Assembly (NCBI RefSeq): GCF_014637085.1
Contig: NZ_BMEU01000009.1
Span: 93,212-157,211, forward strand
From: Comamonas phosphati
GTDB lineage: Bacteria; Pseudomonadota; Gammaproteobacteria; Burkholderiales; Burkholderiaceae_C
DNA length: 64,000 nt
Direction of reading: 5' to 3'
Made by a program: the position numbers and the translations under genes. Below are positions 47,239-64,000 of the stretch, one piece after another (position 1 is the stretch's first letter; each line of letters opens with the position of its first letter). A model generated the notes under the pieces. The model did not search any database. It had not been told where the DNA came from and worked only from the letters and a program-made list of their open reading frames with translations.

Positions 47239-49548
47239 TCATGCACGGTCATCAGGCGCAAATGATAGCGATACTTGCGCGCCTTGAACCACCCCGCCGT
47301 CCTCTCGGTTACCCAGATCAACCCGAGCATGGTGCTCGTCGGCAATCTTTTTCACCACGGCCAGCCCCAGGCCTGTGCCCCGGACCTTGGTGGTGACGTA
47401 GGGTTCGAACGCTCTTTGCAGGATATTGGGAGCAAAGCCCGTGCCGCTATCGCAGATGTTCATGCGCACGCGCTGCGCCCCGGCATTCCAGCGGGTTTCG
47501 ATGAACACGGGTCCTGGAGTCTGCCCCGTTTCCTTGGCTCTCTGGGCCGTGGCGTCCTGGGCATTTTGCAAGAGATTGTGGATGACCTGGCGCAGCTGCT
47601 GGCCGTCCCCGCGGATCTGGGGGCACTCGGGGTCCAGCGAGGCGGTGACGACCACGGCCGCATTCTCCTCGCCATACAGCTGCAGCACTTCGGCGATCAA
47701 GGCGTTGAGGTCCAGCGGCTGCAGATTGGCGGCAGGCAGGCGCGCGTATTCGCGGAATTCGTCGACGAGGCGCTTCATGGCGCCGACCTGGTCCACGATG
47801 GTCTTGACGGACTTGGCCAGCAGGGCCTGCTCCGTGGGCTGCAGCTTGTCGGTCAGCTTCATGGCCAGGCGTTCGGCCGACAGCTGTATGGGCGTGAGCG
47901 GGTTCTTGATCTCGTGGGCCACGCGCCGCGCCACTTCGCCCCAGGCCTGGGCGCGCTGGGCCGAGACGATTTCGGAAATATCGTCGAACACCAGCAGCCT
48001 CTGGGCATCGGGCAATTCCGCGCCGCGCATGACCAGGCTGGTGGTGTTGTGCACCACATCGCCGTCGCCGGCATCGAGCTCGTACACCTGCTGCCAGCGG
48101 TCGCGCCCCTGCGTGGCGGCCTGGTCGCCGAGGAATAGCTCGAACTGCTCCTGCACGACACGGCCGAAATTCTGCAGGCCCGAGACATCGGCCAGCTTCT
48201 TGCCCCGGAACACCGCCATGGGCGCACGCAGAATGCGCGTCGCGCCCGGGTTGCTGAGCACGATGCGGCCCTTCTGGTCGAGCACGACCACGCCCGAGGT
48301 CAGGTTGTCCAGGATGGTCTGCAGATTGCCCCGCGCCGCATCGAGCTGCAGCAGATTGCGGTTGGCGTCGGCCCGCGCATCGGCCAGCTGCTGCGTCATG
48401 AGGGCGAAGGAGCGCGTGAGGCCGCCGATCTCATCCCGGCTCTGCAGGGCCGGCTTGGGCCGCAGGTCGCCGCGCGCCACATCGCGCATGCCCTGTGCCA
48501 GCAGCAGCAGAGGCTTGGCCAACTGGTTGCCCAGCACCAGGGCCAGCACCACGGCGCCAAAGACCGCAAGGAACAGCGCCAGCGTCAGCGTGCCTATGTA
48601 CATGCGCTGCAGGCCGCCGCGCGCCAGCGCCCGTTCCTGGTATTCGCGATTGGCAGCCTGCACCGCCAAGGCATTGGTCACCAGCGACGCGGGGAGCGGA
48701 ATCGTGGCCTGCAGATAACGCGGCTCGGCCAGCAGGCCCACGGTGGGGTTGGGGATCAGCGCGAGTATGCGCACACGCGCATTGGCTGCGACATCAGCAG
48801 GCTGGGCATCGCCGCTGTCGTCGTCCAGGCCTTCGATGCTGGCCACGGCCCGCGGCTCGCCCTGCTCGCGCAGATTGCGCAATACCTGGGCACTGGGCTT
48901 TTCGGGCTTGAGGTAGAACTGCGACTTGCCCACGCTGGCAATGGCACGCCCCGCGGAGCTCCACAGCACCGCATCGGTGGCGCCGAGCTGGTCGCGAATG
49001 CGCTCCAACATCAACGCCGCCCCGGCTTCGGAGACCTGGGACAACTGGGCCCCGGCCGTGCGCGTGTTGTTGGCCATGTCGTTGGCCACGGTGTCCAGCG
49101 TGGCGCTGGCCAGGCTCACGCCGGCCGACAAGGCGCCCTCCACCTTGACGTCGAACCAGCTCTCGATCGAGCGCGAGACGAACTGGTAGGACACCACATA
49201 GATCAACAGCCCCGGCACCAGCCCCACCAGCGTGAAGATGCCCGCCAGCTTGAGCAGCAGCTTGCTGCCGAAGCGCCCGCGCTTGAGGCGCAGGGCCAGG
49301 CGCAGCCCGCCCCAGACCAGCACGCACAGCAGCAGGGCGGAAAGCACGATATTGGCCGCCAGCAGCCAGTTGTAATTGCGTTCGTAGGCCTGGCGGTTGT
49401 TGGTGGCCAGCGTGAGCATGAACAGCAGCAGCACGCCGACCACGGCCATCAGGGCCACGCCGGCGCCCACGGCCCAGCGGGTGGTGCGCGACCAGCGGTC
49501 GGCGCTGGGAATCGACGCCTCGCCGCCTATGTCTTTGAACTCGGGCAT
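47239..49548 (-). CDS. NtrY-like membrane sensor histidine kinase
   Basis: 769 residues. Two N-terminal transmembrane helices, a third and then a large periplasmic sensor region of about 190 residues, another membrane helix and HAMP (near 330-385), a PAS-like domain, then the kinase: H-box RVAHEIKNPLTPIQLSAERL near 555, N-box IHNLLQNAQDA near 675, G-boxes ICDSGTGFAP and GTGLGLAVVKKI. This is the NtrY architecture (nitrogen or redox sensing). Start overlaps the DUF4390 gene end by one base. Confidence 0.92.
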   Translation of the reverse strand: MPEFKDIGGEASIPSADRWSRTTRWAVGAGVALMAVVGVLLLFMLTLATNNRQAYERNYNWLLAANIVLSALLLCVLVWGGLRLALRLKRGRFGSKLLLKLAGIFTLVGLVPGLLIYVVSYQFVSRSIESWFDVKVEGALSAGVSLASATLDTVANDMANNTRTAGAQLSQVSEAGAALMLERIRDQLGATDAVLWSSAGRAIASVGKSQFYLKPEKPSAQVLRNLREQGEPRAVASIEGLDDDSGDAQPADVAANARVRILALIPNPTVGLLAEPRYLQATIPLPASLVTNALAVQAANREYQERALARGGLQRMYIGTLTLALFLAVFGAVVLALVLGNQLAKPLLLLAQGMRDVARGDLRPKPALQSRDEIGGLTRSFALMTQQLADARADANRNLLQLDAARGNLQTILDNLTSGVVVLDQKGRIVLSNPGATRILRAPMAVFRGKKLADVSGLQNFGRVVQEQFELFLGDQAATQGRDRWQQVYELDAGDGDVVHNTTSLVMRGAELPDAQRLLVFDDISEIVSAQRAQAWGEVARRVAHEIKNPLTPIQLSAERLAMKLTDKLQPTEQALLAKSVKTIVDQVGAMKRLVDEFREYARLPAANLQPLDLNALIAEVLQLYGEENAAVVVTASLDPECPQIRGDGQQLRQVIHNLLQNAQDATAQRAKETGQTPGPVFIETRWNAGAQRVRMNICDSGTGFAPNILQRAFEPYVTTKVRGTGLGLAVVKKIADEHHARVDLGNREDGGVVQGAQVSLSFAPDDRA

Positions 49549-50138
49549 CAGGGCGCGGGCTCCAGGGTCTGGGTGCGCGAGAGCTGCAGGTTCCAGCCCG
49601 AGCGGCCCAGCGCACCGATCTGCAATGGCCTTGGCAGCGCGGACAGGTCCATGCGGAAACGCAGTTGCACCGACACACCCGAAGCGGAGCTCAGCTGGCC
49701 AGGCTCCAGAATCCTCCAGCGCGAAATCCGCTGGAGGGCCGCCAGGGCGTCTTCCAGGCGGTCATAGGTCTGGCCCAGGGCCAGGCCCAGCCCGGCGCTG
49801 GTGAACGAGGTGTTGGAGATATGCAGGCGCCAGCGGCGGGTGAGCGGCTGATGGCTCAGACGGTAATAGCGGCTGGCCGTGCCCAGATGCTGATCGGACC
49901 AGTACCAGCGCTCGCGCTGCACCTGGGCCTCGGCCACGAAATACATGGGAATGCCCTGACGCAGGGCATCGTCGACTTGCGAAGGCAGTTCGAACTGCAG
50001 ATTGGCCGAAAGAAAAACGCCCTCTTCCGTGCGCTCCACCTGCATGCCGCTGATATCGGGAGCTACGGTATCGGCATGGGCCTGCACCATGGGCGCGACC
50101 CACAGCAAGGCCAGCGCCAGGCCCCACGGCAGGGCCAC
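49548..50138 (-). CDS. DUF4390 family exported protein
   Basis: About 196 residues. A hydrophobic N-terminus (WGLALALLWVAPMVQA) should be a signal peptide. The mature part is beta-rich with a repeated pattern around RWYWSDQHLGTASRYYRL. Gene order rsmB - DUF4390 - ntrY - ntrX is one I associate with this group. The GTG at 50138, with GGGAG eleven bases upstream, is preferred; an ATG at 50219 would overlap rsmB by 56 bases and has no ribosome site. Function unknown. Confidence 0.75.
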   Translation of the reverse strand: MALPWGLALALLWVAPMVQAHADTVAPDISGMQVERTEEGVFLSANLQFELPSQVDDALRQGIPMYFVAEAQVQRERWYWSDQHLGTASRYYRLSHQPLTRRWRLHISNTSFTSAGLGLALGQTYDRLEDALAALQRISRWRILEPGQLSSASGVSVQLRFRMDLSALPRPLQIGALGRSGWNLQLSRTQTLEPAP

Positions 50139-50163
50139 GCGGCGCAGGGCTCCCGCGAAAGCG

Positions 50164-51543
50164 TTAGCGCGATTTTTCCAGCAGAGCGTAAAAAAAGCCG
50201 TCGTGGTCACCCAAAGCATTGTCGGCCACGCAACCCGGTTTATCGGCTTTGCCGGGAATTAAATGGCCTGGCGCGGGCAAGCTTTGGGCCGTAGTGTTGC
50301 GCGCAAGAAACGCTTGCACCTGGGCATCGCCCTCGGCCTTGAAAACCGAGCAGGTGCAATACACCATGCGGCCGCCGGGCTTGAGCAGCGGCCACAGCGT
50401 GTCGAGCAGGCGCGCCTGGATCTCGGCCAGCTGGGCCACATCGCTTTCGCGGCGCAGCCAGCGCACATCGGGCTGGCGACGCACGATACCCGAGGCCGTG
50501 CAGGGTGCGTCGAGCAAGATGGCATCGAACAACTGCCCCTGGCATTGCCGCTCGAACCAGTCTTCGGGTCGGGAGGCATCGGCCACCAGCACCCAGGCCT
50601 TCAGGCCCAGACGGCCCAGCGTGTCCTCGATGCGGCTGGCGCGCTCGGCATCGATCTCCAGCGCCGTGACCTGCAGCGAACCCGGCGCCGCATATTCAAG
50701 CAGATGCGCCGTCTTGCCGCCCGGGGCCGCGCAGGCATCCAGCACGCGCAAAGGAGCGGCGGTTGTGCGCAAGCCATCCAGCAGCAGCGGGGCCGCGGCC
50801 TGGGCGGCTGCATCCTGCACCGAGGCCCAGCCTTCGGCGAAATGCGGCAGCACCTGCACTGCCACGGCCTGCTCCAGCTGCAGGCCCATGTCGGCCAGCG
50901 GTTGCGACTTCAATTCAATCGCTGCCAGCGCAGACTGGTATTGGTCTTGCGTCGTTTTCTGCCGGTTTACGCGCAAGGTCATGGGCGGCTGGGCATTGTT
51001 CGCCGCGAGCATGCGCTGCCAGTCCTGCGGATGGTCCTTCTTCAGGCGCTCTATCCACCATGCCGGATGGTTCCAGACGGCCACGGGATTGGACTCGGTG
51101 GCGGCCACCAGCGCATCGCGCTCGCGCAGAAAGCGGCGCAGGCAGGCGTTGATGAAGCCGGACTGGGCACGCGCCGCGCCGCGCTTGGCGGCCTCCACGG
51201 CCTGGTTGACCAGGGTGAAGGGCGGATAAGGTGCCTGCGCCTCATCCCAGGCCAGCGCCAGCGCCGTGCACAGCAAGGCGCTGACCTTGGGCGCCGGCGA
51301 GCGCGGCGCCAGCTGCTTTTGCAGCGCCTGCGCGCGCCCCAGCTGGCGCAGCACCTGGAACAGCAGGGCCTGCACGCCGGGACGCAGGCGCTGCGGCACC
51401 TGGCCCAGCACGGCCTTGCTGGACTGCCCGCCCAGAATGCCGTGCAAGGCCTGGGCCACGGCCTCCAGCTGCTGCCACAGGGCCGGCGCGGAAACAGCCG
51501 CACTGGCGGCTGGCGACGGTTTTTTCTCGGGCGATTGGCTCAT
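50164..51543 (-). CDS. rsmB: 16S rRNA (cytosine-967-C5) methyltransferase RsmB
   Basis: 459 residues. N-terminal NusB-like RNA-binding domain (residues 20-170), then an m5C methyltransferase domain: SAM motif VLDACAAPGGKTAHLLEYA near 270, motif IV DAPCTASGIVRR near 345 and motif VI MVYCTCSVFKAEGD near 398 with the two catalytic cysteines. Methylates C967 of 16S rRNA. First of the rsmB-DUF4390-ntrYX row; a terminator separates it from rpoC. Confidence 0.95.
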   Translation of the reverse strand: MSQSPEKKPSPAASAAVSAPALWQQLEAVAQALHGILGGQSSKAVLGQVPQRLRPGVQALLFQVLRQLGRAQALQKQLAPRSPAPKVSALLCTALALAWDEAQAPYPPFTLVNQAVEAAKRGAARAQSGFINACLRRFLRERDALVAATESNPVAVWNHPAWWIERLKKDHPQDWQRMLAANNAQPPMTLRVNRQKTTQDQYQSALAAIELKSQPLADMGLQLEQAVAVQVLPHFAEGWASVQDAAAQAAAPLLLDGLRTTAAPLRVLDACAAPGGKTAHLLEYAAPGSLQVTALEIDAERASRIEDTLGRLGLKAWVLVADASRPEDWFERQCQGQLFDAILLDAPCTASGIVRRQPDVRWLRRESDVAQLAEIQARLLDTLWPLLKPGGRMVYCTCSVFKAEGDAQVQAFLARNTTAQSLPAPGHLIPGKADKPGCVADNALGDHDGFFYALLEKSR

Positions 51544-51593
51544 GGACGGCGGGCCTTCTCAAAAAAGGCGATCTTGAAGAAACGGAAAAAAAA

Positions 51594-51625
51594 CGCTCCC
51601 GTCTGCGCTAGGCAGAGCGGGAGCG
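51594..51625 (-). terminator. Intrinsic terminator of the rpoBC operon
   Basis: Hairpin with stem CGCTCCCG / CGGGAGCG plus CTGC/GCAG and a 5-base loop, followed on the minus strand by eight Ts (51586-51593). A second perfect hairpin, CCCGGGGCC / GGCCCCGGG (51641-51664), lies between it and the rpoC stop. Confidence 0.9.
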
Positions 51626-51640
51626 CGGAGCGGGTCACTA

Positions 51641-51664
51641 CCCGGGGCCGCCGAGGGCCCCGGG
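51641..51664 (-). terminator. GC-rich hairpin just after rpoC
   Basis: Perfect 9-bp stem CCCGGGGCC / GGCCCCGGG with loop GCCGAG, 12 bases after the rpoC stop. No T-run follows, so it may protect the mRNA 3' end or act together with the terminator at 51594-51625. Confidence 0.6.
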
Positions 51665-51676
51665 AGTATGTGCCGC

Positions 51677-55897
<4,221 letters not shown>

Positions 55898-55917
55898 GGA
55901 CTCTTTCCCTTTTCAAA

Positions 55918-60030
<4,113 letters not shown>

Positions 60031-60190
60031 GAGATCTCCGGGCAAAGACATGAGTCCTGGGTCTACGACGACTGCCCCACATGGGAAGCTCCCTGCGGGC
60101 TTGGCGGTTGGCCACTACCAACCATGGCTGACGGCGATGCGTTGCACATCGCCCGAACCAAGGCATCTTCTGCTGTCGGATTGTCAGAAG

Positions 60191-60232
60191 ACACTAAAAA
60201 GCAGACTCCTCTGGAAACCTGCTTTTTGGTGT
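60191..60232 (-). terminator. Attenuator-like hairpin in the rplL-rpoB spacer
   Basis: ACACTAAAAAGCAG pairs with CTGCTTTTTGGTGT (14 pairs, one T-G) and, read on the minus strand, the downstream arm ends in a T-run. Position between rplL and rpoB matches the partial terminator known there in E. coli, which lowers rpoBC transcription relative to the ribosomal genes. Confidence 0.6.
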
Positions 60233-60262
60233 GTTCTTTCAGCGCGCCCCACAAGCGCCAAA

Positions 60263-60291
60263 GGCTGGAGACCCTGAAAGAGTCTCCAGCC
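60263..60291 (-). terminator. Second hairpin in the rplL-rpoB spacer
   Basis: Perfect 10-bp stem GGCTGGAGAC / GTCTCCAGCC with a 9-base loop, 15 bases after the rplL stop, followed on the minus strand by TTTGG. Could be an attenuator or an RNase processing site. The whole 276-base rplL-rpoB spacer contains these two hairpins and no gene. Confidence 0.6.
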
Positions 60292-60306
60292 CTTGAAACA
60301 ACTGAA

Positions 60307-60681
60307 TTACTTCAATTCAGCCTTGGCACCGGCTTCGACCAGCTTCTTCACAGCGGCTTCAGCGTCAGCCTTGGGAGCGGCTTCCTTCACGGTCTTGGGA
60401 GCGCCGTCAACCAGATCCTTGGCTTCCTTCAGGCCCAGGCCGGTGATTTCGCGCACGGCCTTGATGACGGACACCTTGTTGGCGCCAGCCTCGGTCAGAA
60501 CGACGTTGAACTCGGTCTTTTCTTCCACGGCAGCAGCGGCACCGCCGCCAGCAGCGGCAGGAGCGGCCATAGCGGCAGCGCTCACGCCAAACTTCTCTTC
60601 AATTGCCTTGACCAGGTCGTTCAGTTCCAGAACAGTCATGCTGTCCAGGGAGGTCAGGAATGCGTCTTTATCGAATGCCAT
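60307..60681 (-). CDS. rplL: 50S ribosomal protein L7/L12
   Basis: 124 residues. N-terminal dimerisation part, Ala/Gly hinge ([17 protein letters not shown]) and the C-terminal factor-binding domain with [19 protein letters not shown] and the end GAKAELK. Forms the ribosome stalk with L10. 37 bases after rplJ. Confidence 0.99.
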   Translation of the reverse strand: MAFDKDAFLTSLDSMTVLELNDLVKAIEEKFGVSAAAMAAPAAAGGGAAAAVEEKTEFNVVLTEAGANKVSVIKAVREITGLGLKEAKDLVDGAPKTVKEAAPKADAEAAVKKLVEAGAKAELK

Positions 60682-60718
60682 TTTGATTTCCTAAATTGGT
60701 TGGTTTGTTTTGCCGCGA

Positions 60719-61237
60719 TTAAGCAGCAGCTGCCTCTGCCTCGACAGAGCCTTCGCTCTTCTTGGCCGCCAGGGCGCCCAGCACCACGGCTGTACGCGAG
60801 ATAGGCGACATGAGCAAGCCGCACAGTTGTGCGAGCAGGACTTCCTTCGAGGGGATGTTTGCCAGTTGCTTAACGCCATTGACGTCCAGGGCCTTGCCAC
60901 CGAAAGCGCCGCCGCGAATCACCAGCTTGTCGTTGGTCTTCGCGAAATCGGCCACCACCTTGGCGGCGGCCACTGCGTCTTCAGAGAAGCCATAGACCAG
61001 CGGACCGGTCATCTGGTCGGCGACCACGTCAAACTGGCCACCAGCCACAGCACGGCGGGCCAGTGTGTTCTTCAGAACACTCAGGCTCACACCCTTGCTG
61101 CGGGCATCGGCGCGCAGTTTGGTCATGTCGGCGACCGTGATGCCGCGGTATTCCGCGATCACAAGCGTTTGAGCTTTAGCGGCGAGGCTGGTCACTTCAT
61201 TGATGACCGCTTCTTTCTCACTGCGATTAAGACTCAA
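60719..61237 (-). CDS. rplJ: 50S ribosomal protein L10
   Basis: 172 residues, starts [15 protein letters not shown] and carries [17 protein letters not shown] and [21 protein letters not shown]. Anchors L7/L12 dimers. Expected to autoregulate through its mRNA leader. Confidence 0.99.
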   Translation of the reverse strand: MSLNRSEKEAVINEVTSLAAKAQTLVIAEYRGITVADMTKLRADARSKGVSLSVLKNTLARRAVAGGQFDVVADQMTGPLVYGFSEDAVAAAKVVADFAKTNDKLVIRGGAFGGKALDVNGVKQLANIPSKEVLLAQLCGLLMSPISRTAVVLGALAAKKSEGSVEAEAAAA

Positions 61238-61478
61238 GGTCTACTCCTTCAAATGCGCAATCGGGGCTAGCCCCTCATGCACGCTCTTGTTGCAGCGACC
61301 AACTGTTTTTTGGAAATAAATCCATCTGCAGCGGGATCGCCATCTGCGTTGGCCATCGTGATTAAGTGATCCGAATCACACCAACGGTCTTGGATGGCCT
61401 GCCAAGACACTCTTGACAGCCCACCACACCAGGCAAGCATTGGCACGCGGCCATTGCTTGCCTGACGATTTCTAGCAA
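61238..61478 (-). promoter_or_regulatory. rplA-rplJ spacer, probable L10 leader
   Basis: 241 bases without a gene. A strong hairpin (61430-61464) follows rplA; the rest precedes rplJ, where the L10-L7/L12 complex binds a leader RNA to repress its own operon in other bacteria. I cannot fold the kink-turn motif by eye, so the assignment rests on position. Confidence 0.45.
61430..61464 (-). terminator. Hairpin after rplA
   Basis: CAGGCAAGCATTGGC pairs with GCCATTGCTTGCCTG (one mismatch) around a 5-base loop. No T-run. Probably an attenuator or mRNA-stabilising hairpin between rplKA and rplJL. Confidence 0.5.
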
Positions 61479-62174
<696 letters not shown>

Positions 62175-62606
62175 TTACACACCCTCCACGATCACGCCCA
62201 TCGAACGGGCAGAACCAGCCAACGTACGCACGGCGGCGTCGACGTCGGCAGCGTTCATGTCCTTCAGCTTGGTCTTGGCGATTTCTTCCAGCTGAGCACG
62301 GGTGATCTTGCCGACCTTGTTCTTCAGAGGGTTCGAAGAACCCTTGTCCAGCTTCACAGCCTTCTTGATCAGAACGGTTGCAGGAGGCGTCTTGATGATG
62401 AACGTGAAGCTCTTGTCAGCAAAAGCCGTGATCACCACAGGCAGAGGCAGGCCGGGCTCGACACCTTGGGTCTGGGCGTTGAACGCCTTGCAGAATTCCA
62501 TGATGTTGAGGCCGCGCTGACCCAGCGCAGGACCGATTGGAGGAGAAGGGTTGGCCTTACCAGCTGGCACTTGCAGCTTGATGAAGCCGACGATTTTTTT
62601 CGCCAT
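62175..62606 (-). CDS. rplK: 50S ribosomal protein L11
   Basis: 143 residues from [16 protein letters not shown] (ATG 62606). [20 protein letters not shown] is the thiostrepton-loop region; GTVEDIA-type C-terminus replaced here by [17 protein letters not shown]-like ribosome site upstream. An upstream ATG at 62642 is less likely. Confidence 0.98.
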   Translation of the reverse strand: MAKKIVGFIKLQVPAGKANPSPPIGPALGQRGLNIMEFCKAFNAQTQGVEPGLPLPVVITAFADKSFTFIIKTPPATVLIKKAVKLDKGSSNPLKNKVGKITRAQLEEIAKTKLKDMNAADVDAAVRTLAGSARSMGVIVEGV

Positions 62607-62733
62607 TGAAAGCTCCTTACGGGTATAGCGCCATCCGCACAAACAGTGCAGACAGCTCCCCGAGGTTACTGACTCTTATCCAAGACCTCGCATCGAGTCA
62701 AAAAATGCGAAGCCGGCTATTCTATTTCGTCTC

Positions 62734-63321
62734 TCAAGTTTTCTCAACTTGAGCGAATTCCAATTCCACAGGGGTCGCACGGCCAAAGATGGTGACCGAA
62801 ACGCGCAAGCGGCTCTTTTCGTAGTTGACTTCCTCGACGGAGCCGTTGAAATCGGTGAAAGGACCGTCCTTGACGCGGACCAGTTCGCCCACCATGAACT
62901 CGACCTTGTGACGCGGCTTTTCAGTGCCTTCCTGCATCTGATCGACGATCTTGCGAACTTCTTCCTCGGAGATGGGAGCCGGACGGTTCTTGGCGCCGCC
63001 CACGAAGCCCGTCACCTTGCTGGTGTGCTTGACCAGGTGCCAGGTATCGTCATCCATCACCATTTCGACGAAAACATAGCCCGGAAACAGGCGACGTTCG
63101 GTCGTACGGCGCTGGCCGTTGCGCATCTCGACCACTTCTTCGGAAGGAACCAGGATGCGACCGAACTTGGACTGCATGCCCGAACGCGCGATGCGCTCGG
63201 CGATGTTGCGCTCCACGGCCTTTTCCATGCCCGAATATGCATGGACGATATACCAGCGCAGATCTGGATTGCCGGGCGCTGCCGCCCCGCCATTCACATC
63301 CGTTTCGACAACGTCTGCCAT
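62734..63321 (-). CDS. nusG: Transcription termination/antitermination protein NusG
   Basis: 195 residues from [12 protein letters not shown] (ATG 63321). NGN domain ([29 protein letters not shown]) and C-terminal KOW domain ([20 protein letters not shown]). The ATG overlaps the secE stop by one base (TAATG), a coupled pair. Confidence 0.98.
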   Translation of the reverse strand: MADVVETDVNGGAAAPGNPDLRWYIVHAYSGMEKAVERNIAERIARSGMQSKFGRILVPSEEVVEMRNGQRRTTERRLFPGYVFVEMVMDDDTWHLVKHTSKVTGFVGGAKNRPAPISEEEVRKIVDQMQEGTEKPRHKVEFMVGELVRVKDGPFTDFNGSVEEVNYEKSRLRVSVTIFGRATPVELEFAQVEKT

Positions 63322-63704
63322 TACTTCCTCCAGCCCAAAATCAGGTCGTACAAGACCCACTCCAGCGTCTTGTCGGTGAACCACAAGAACAAAGCCATGA
63401 CCACCACGAAGCCGAAGACATACAAAGTCATTTGCAATGTCTCTTTGCGAGTCGGCCAGACGACCTTCTTCACTTCAAGCCAGGCAGCACGGGCAAAGCC
63501 GATGAAGCGCTTGCCAGGCTCGGAAACCAGGAACACGCCGGCAGCAGCCAGCAAGCCGACGATCAGGGCAGCCCATTGAGCCACCTGACCTTGCTTGCTC
63601 AGCAAATAAAAACCGGCAATCGAAGCAACAACTAAAGCCGCGACAGCGGCTAGTTTTGCTTTGTCAGCTCCAGAGCTGACCGTTTCAACCTGAGTAGTGG
63701 CCAT
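63321..63704 (-). CDS. secE: Preprotein translocase subunit SecE
   Basis: 127 residues with three hydrophobic segments (two near the N-terminus, one at the end) and the essential motif [20 protein letters not shown] near residue 75. Part of the SecYEG channel. Follows tRNA-Trp. Confidence 0.97.
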   Translation of the reverse strand: MATTQVETVSSGADKAKLAAVAALVVASIAGFYLLSKQGQVAQWAALIVGLLAAAGVFLVSEPGKRFIGFARAAWLEVKKVVWPTRKETLQMTLYVFGFVVVMALFLWFTDKTLEWVLYDLILGWRK

Positions 63705-63749
63705 ATTTCATTTCAAATGCACAAGTTTTGCGCAATTTCAAGACGCCAA

Positions 63750-63768
63750 AGCCCGCCAAAGGCGGGCT
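63750..63768 (-). terminator. Short hairpin between tRNA-Trp and secE
   Basis: AGCCCGCC / GGCGGGCT with a 3-base loop, followed on the minus strand by TTTGG. May end or slow transcription arriving from tuf-tRNA-Trp before secE. Confidence 0.5.
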
Positions 63769-63792
63769 CTCGTTGATTCCACCATCAGAAGG

Positions 63793-63868
63793 TGGCAGGG
63801 GCAGTAGGAATCGAACCTACAACCTTCGGTTTTGGAGACCGACGCTCTGCCAATTGAGCTATACCCCT
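63793..63868 (-). tRNA. tRNA-Trp (anticodon CCA)
   Basis: 76 nt including encoded CCA. Acceptor AGGGGTA/TGCCCCT, anticodon loop CTCCAAA, T loop TTCGATT. Placed between tuf and secE, as is usual in proteobacteria. Confidence 0.96.
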
Positions 63869-63877
63869 ACAAACCAA

Positions 63878-64000
63878 TTAAGCAATGATCTTGGCAACCA
63901 CGCCAGCGCCCACGGTGCGGCCGCCTTCGCGGATAGCGAAGCGCAGACCTTCTTCCATGGCGATGGGGGCGATCAGCTTCACGGTGATCGACACGTTGTC
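63878..64000 (-). CDS. tuf: Elongation factor Tu, C-terminal end only
   Basis: Forty codons at the window edge encode [33 protein letters not shown] and VVAKIIA then a stop, the conserved EF-Tu C-terminus. The start is outside the window. Delivers aminoacyl-tRNA to the ribosome. Confidence 0.97.

Overview
The window looks like chromosomal DNA of a high-GC betaproteobacterium of the order Burkholderiales, most likely Comamonadaceae (Comamonas, Delftia or Acidovorax type). Reasons: the tuf / tRNA-Trp / secE / nusG / rplKAJL / rpoBC block, two Bug-type (TctC) substrate-binding proteins, a PhaM-type granule protein, protocatechuate 4,5-dioxygenase genes and GC-rich dispersed repeats of a kind I associate with that family. 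No database was consulted; family names come from reading the proteins.

Layout. 1-2800: a Bug receptor and an M20 amidohydrolase, divergent from a LysR regulator. 2812-11411: an aerobic CoA-thioester pathway for an aromatic acid, most simply anthranilate (2-aminobenzoate): CoA ligase, fused flavin monooxygenase / old-yellow-enzyme reductase, SDR, enoyl-CoA hydratase, acyl-CoA dehydrogenase, thioesterase and a RidA-like protein, with a divergent MarR regulator and a 16-bp palindrome between them. 11.4-19.1 kb: a hairpin and a small orphan gene, a universal stress protein, tgt, a large lipoprotein, a broken zinc-ribbon gene and an LplT-PlsC fusion. 19.2-25.5 kb: on the minus strand, a TPP (thiamine pyrophosphate) riboswitch followed by a LuxE-like acyl-activating enzyme, a LuxC-like acyl reductase and a complete NMT1-type ABC transporter, then an SDR. 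This is the most novel-looking system here: its control and transporter point to thiamine-precursor salvage through carboxylate reduction.

25.5-29.7 kb: FIST sensor, PhaM, copper chaperone PCu(A)C, GST and VOC proteins. 29.8-39.4 kb: recC-recB-recD. 39.4-42.1 kb: a nitric-oxide-response operon (truncated haemoglobin, NnrS, NsrR-like repressor, small membrane protein) with an NsrR-like box and an FNR-like box upstream. 42.1-46.2 kb: a Bug receptor, frameshifted pobA, pmdB, pmdA and a divergent MarR regulator carrying a 30-bp tandem duplication; this cluster shows two signs of decay or recent change. 46.4-51.5 kb: tRNA-Phe, an NtrX-like regulator without an AAA+ domain, an NtrY-like kinase, a DUF4390 protein and rsmB. 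51.6-64.0 kb: rpoC, rpoB, rplL, rplJ, rplA, rplK, nusG, secE, tRNA-Trp and the end of tuf, all on the minus strand.

No insertion sequence, integrase, CRISPR array or rRNA gene was seen, and no gene-free stretch exceeds 300 bases.
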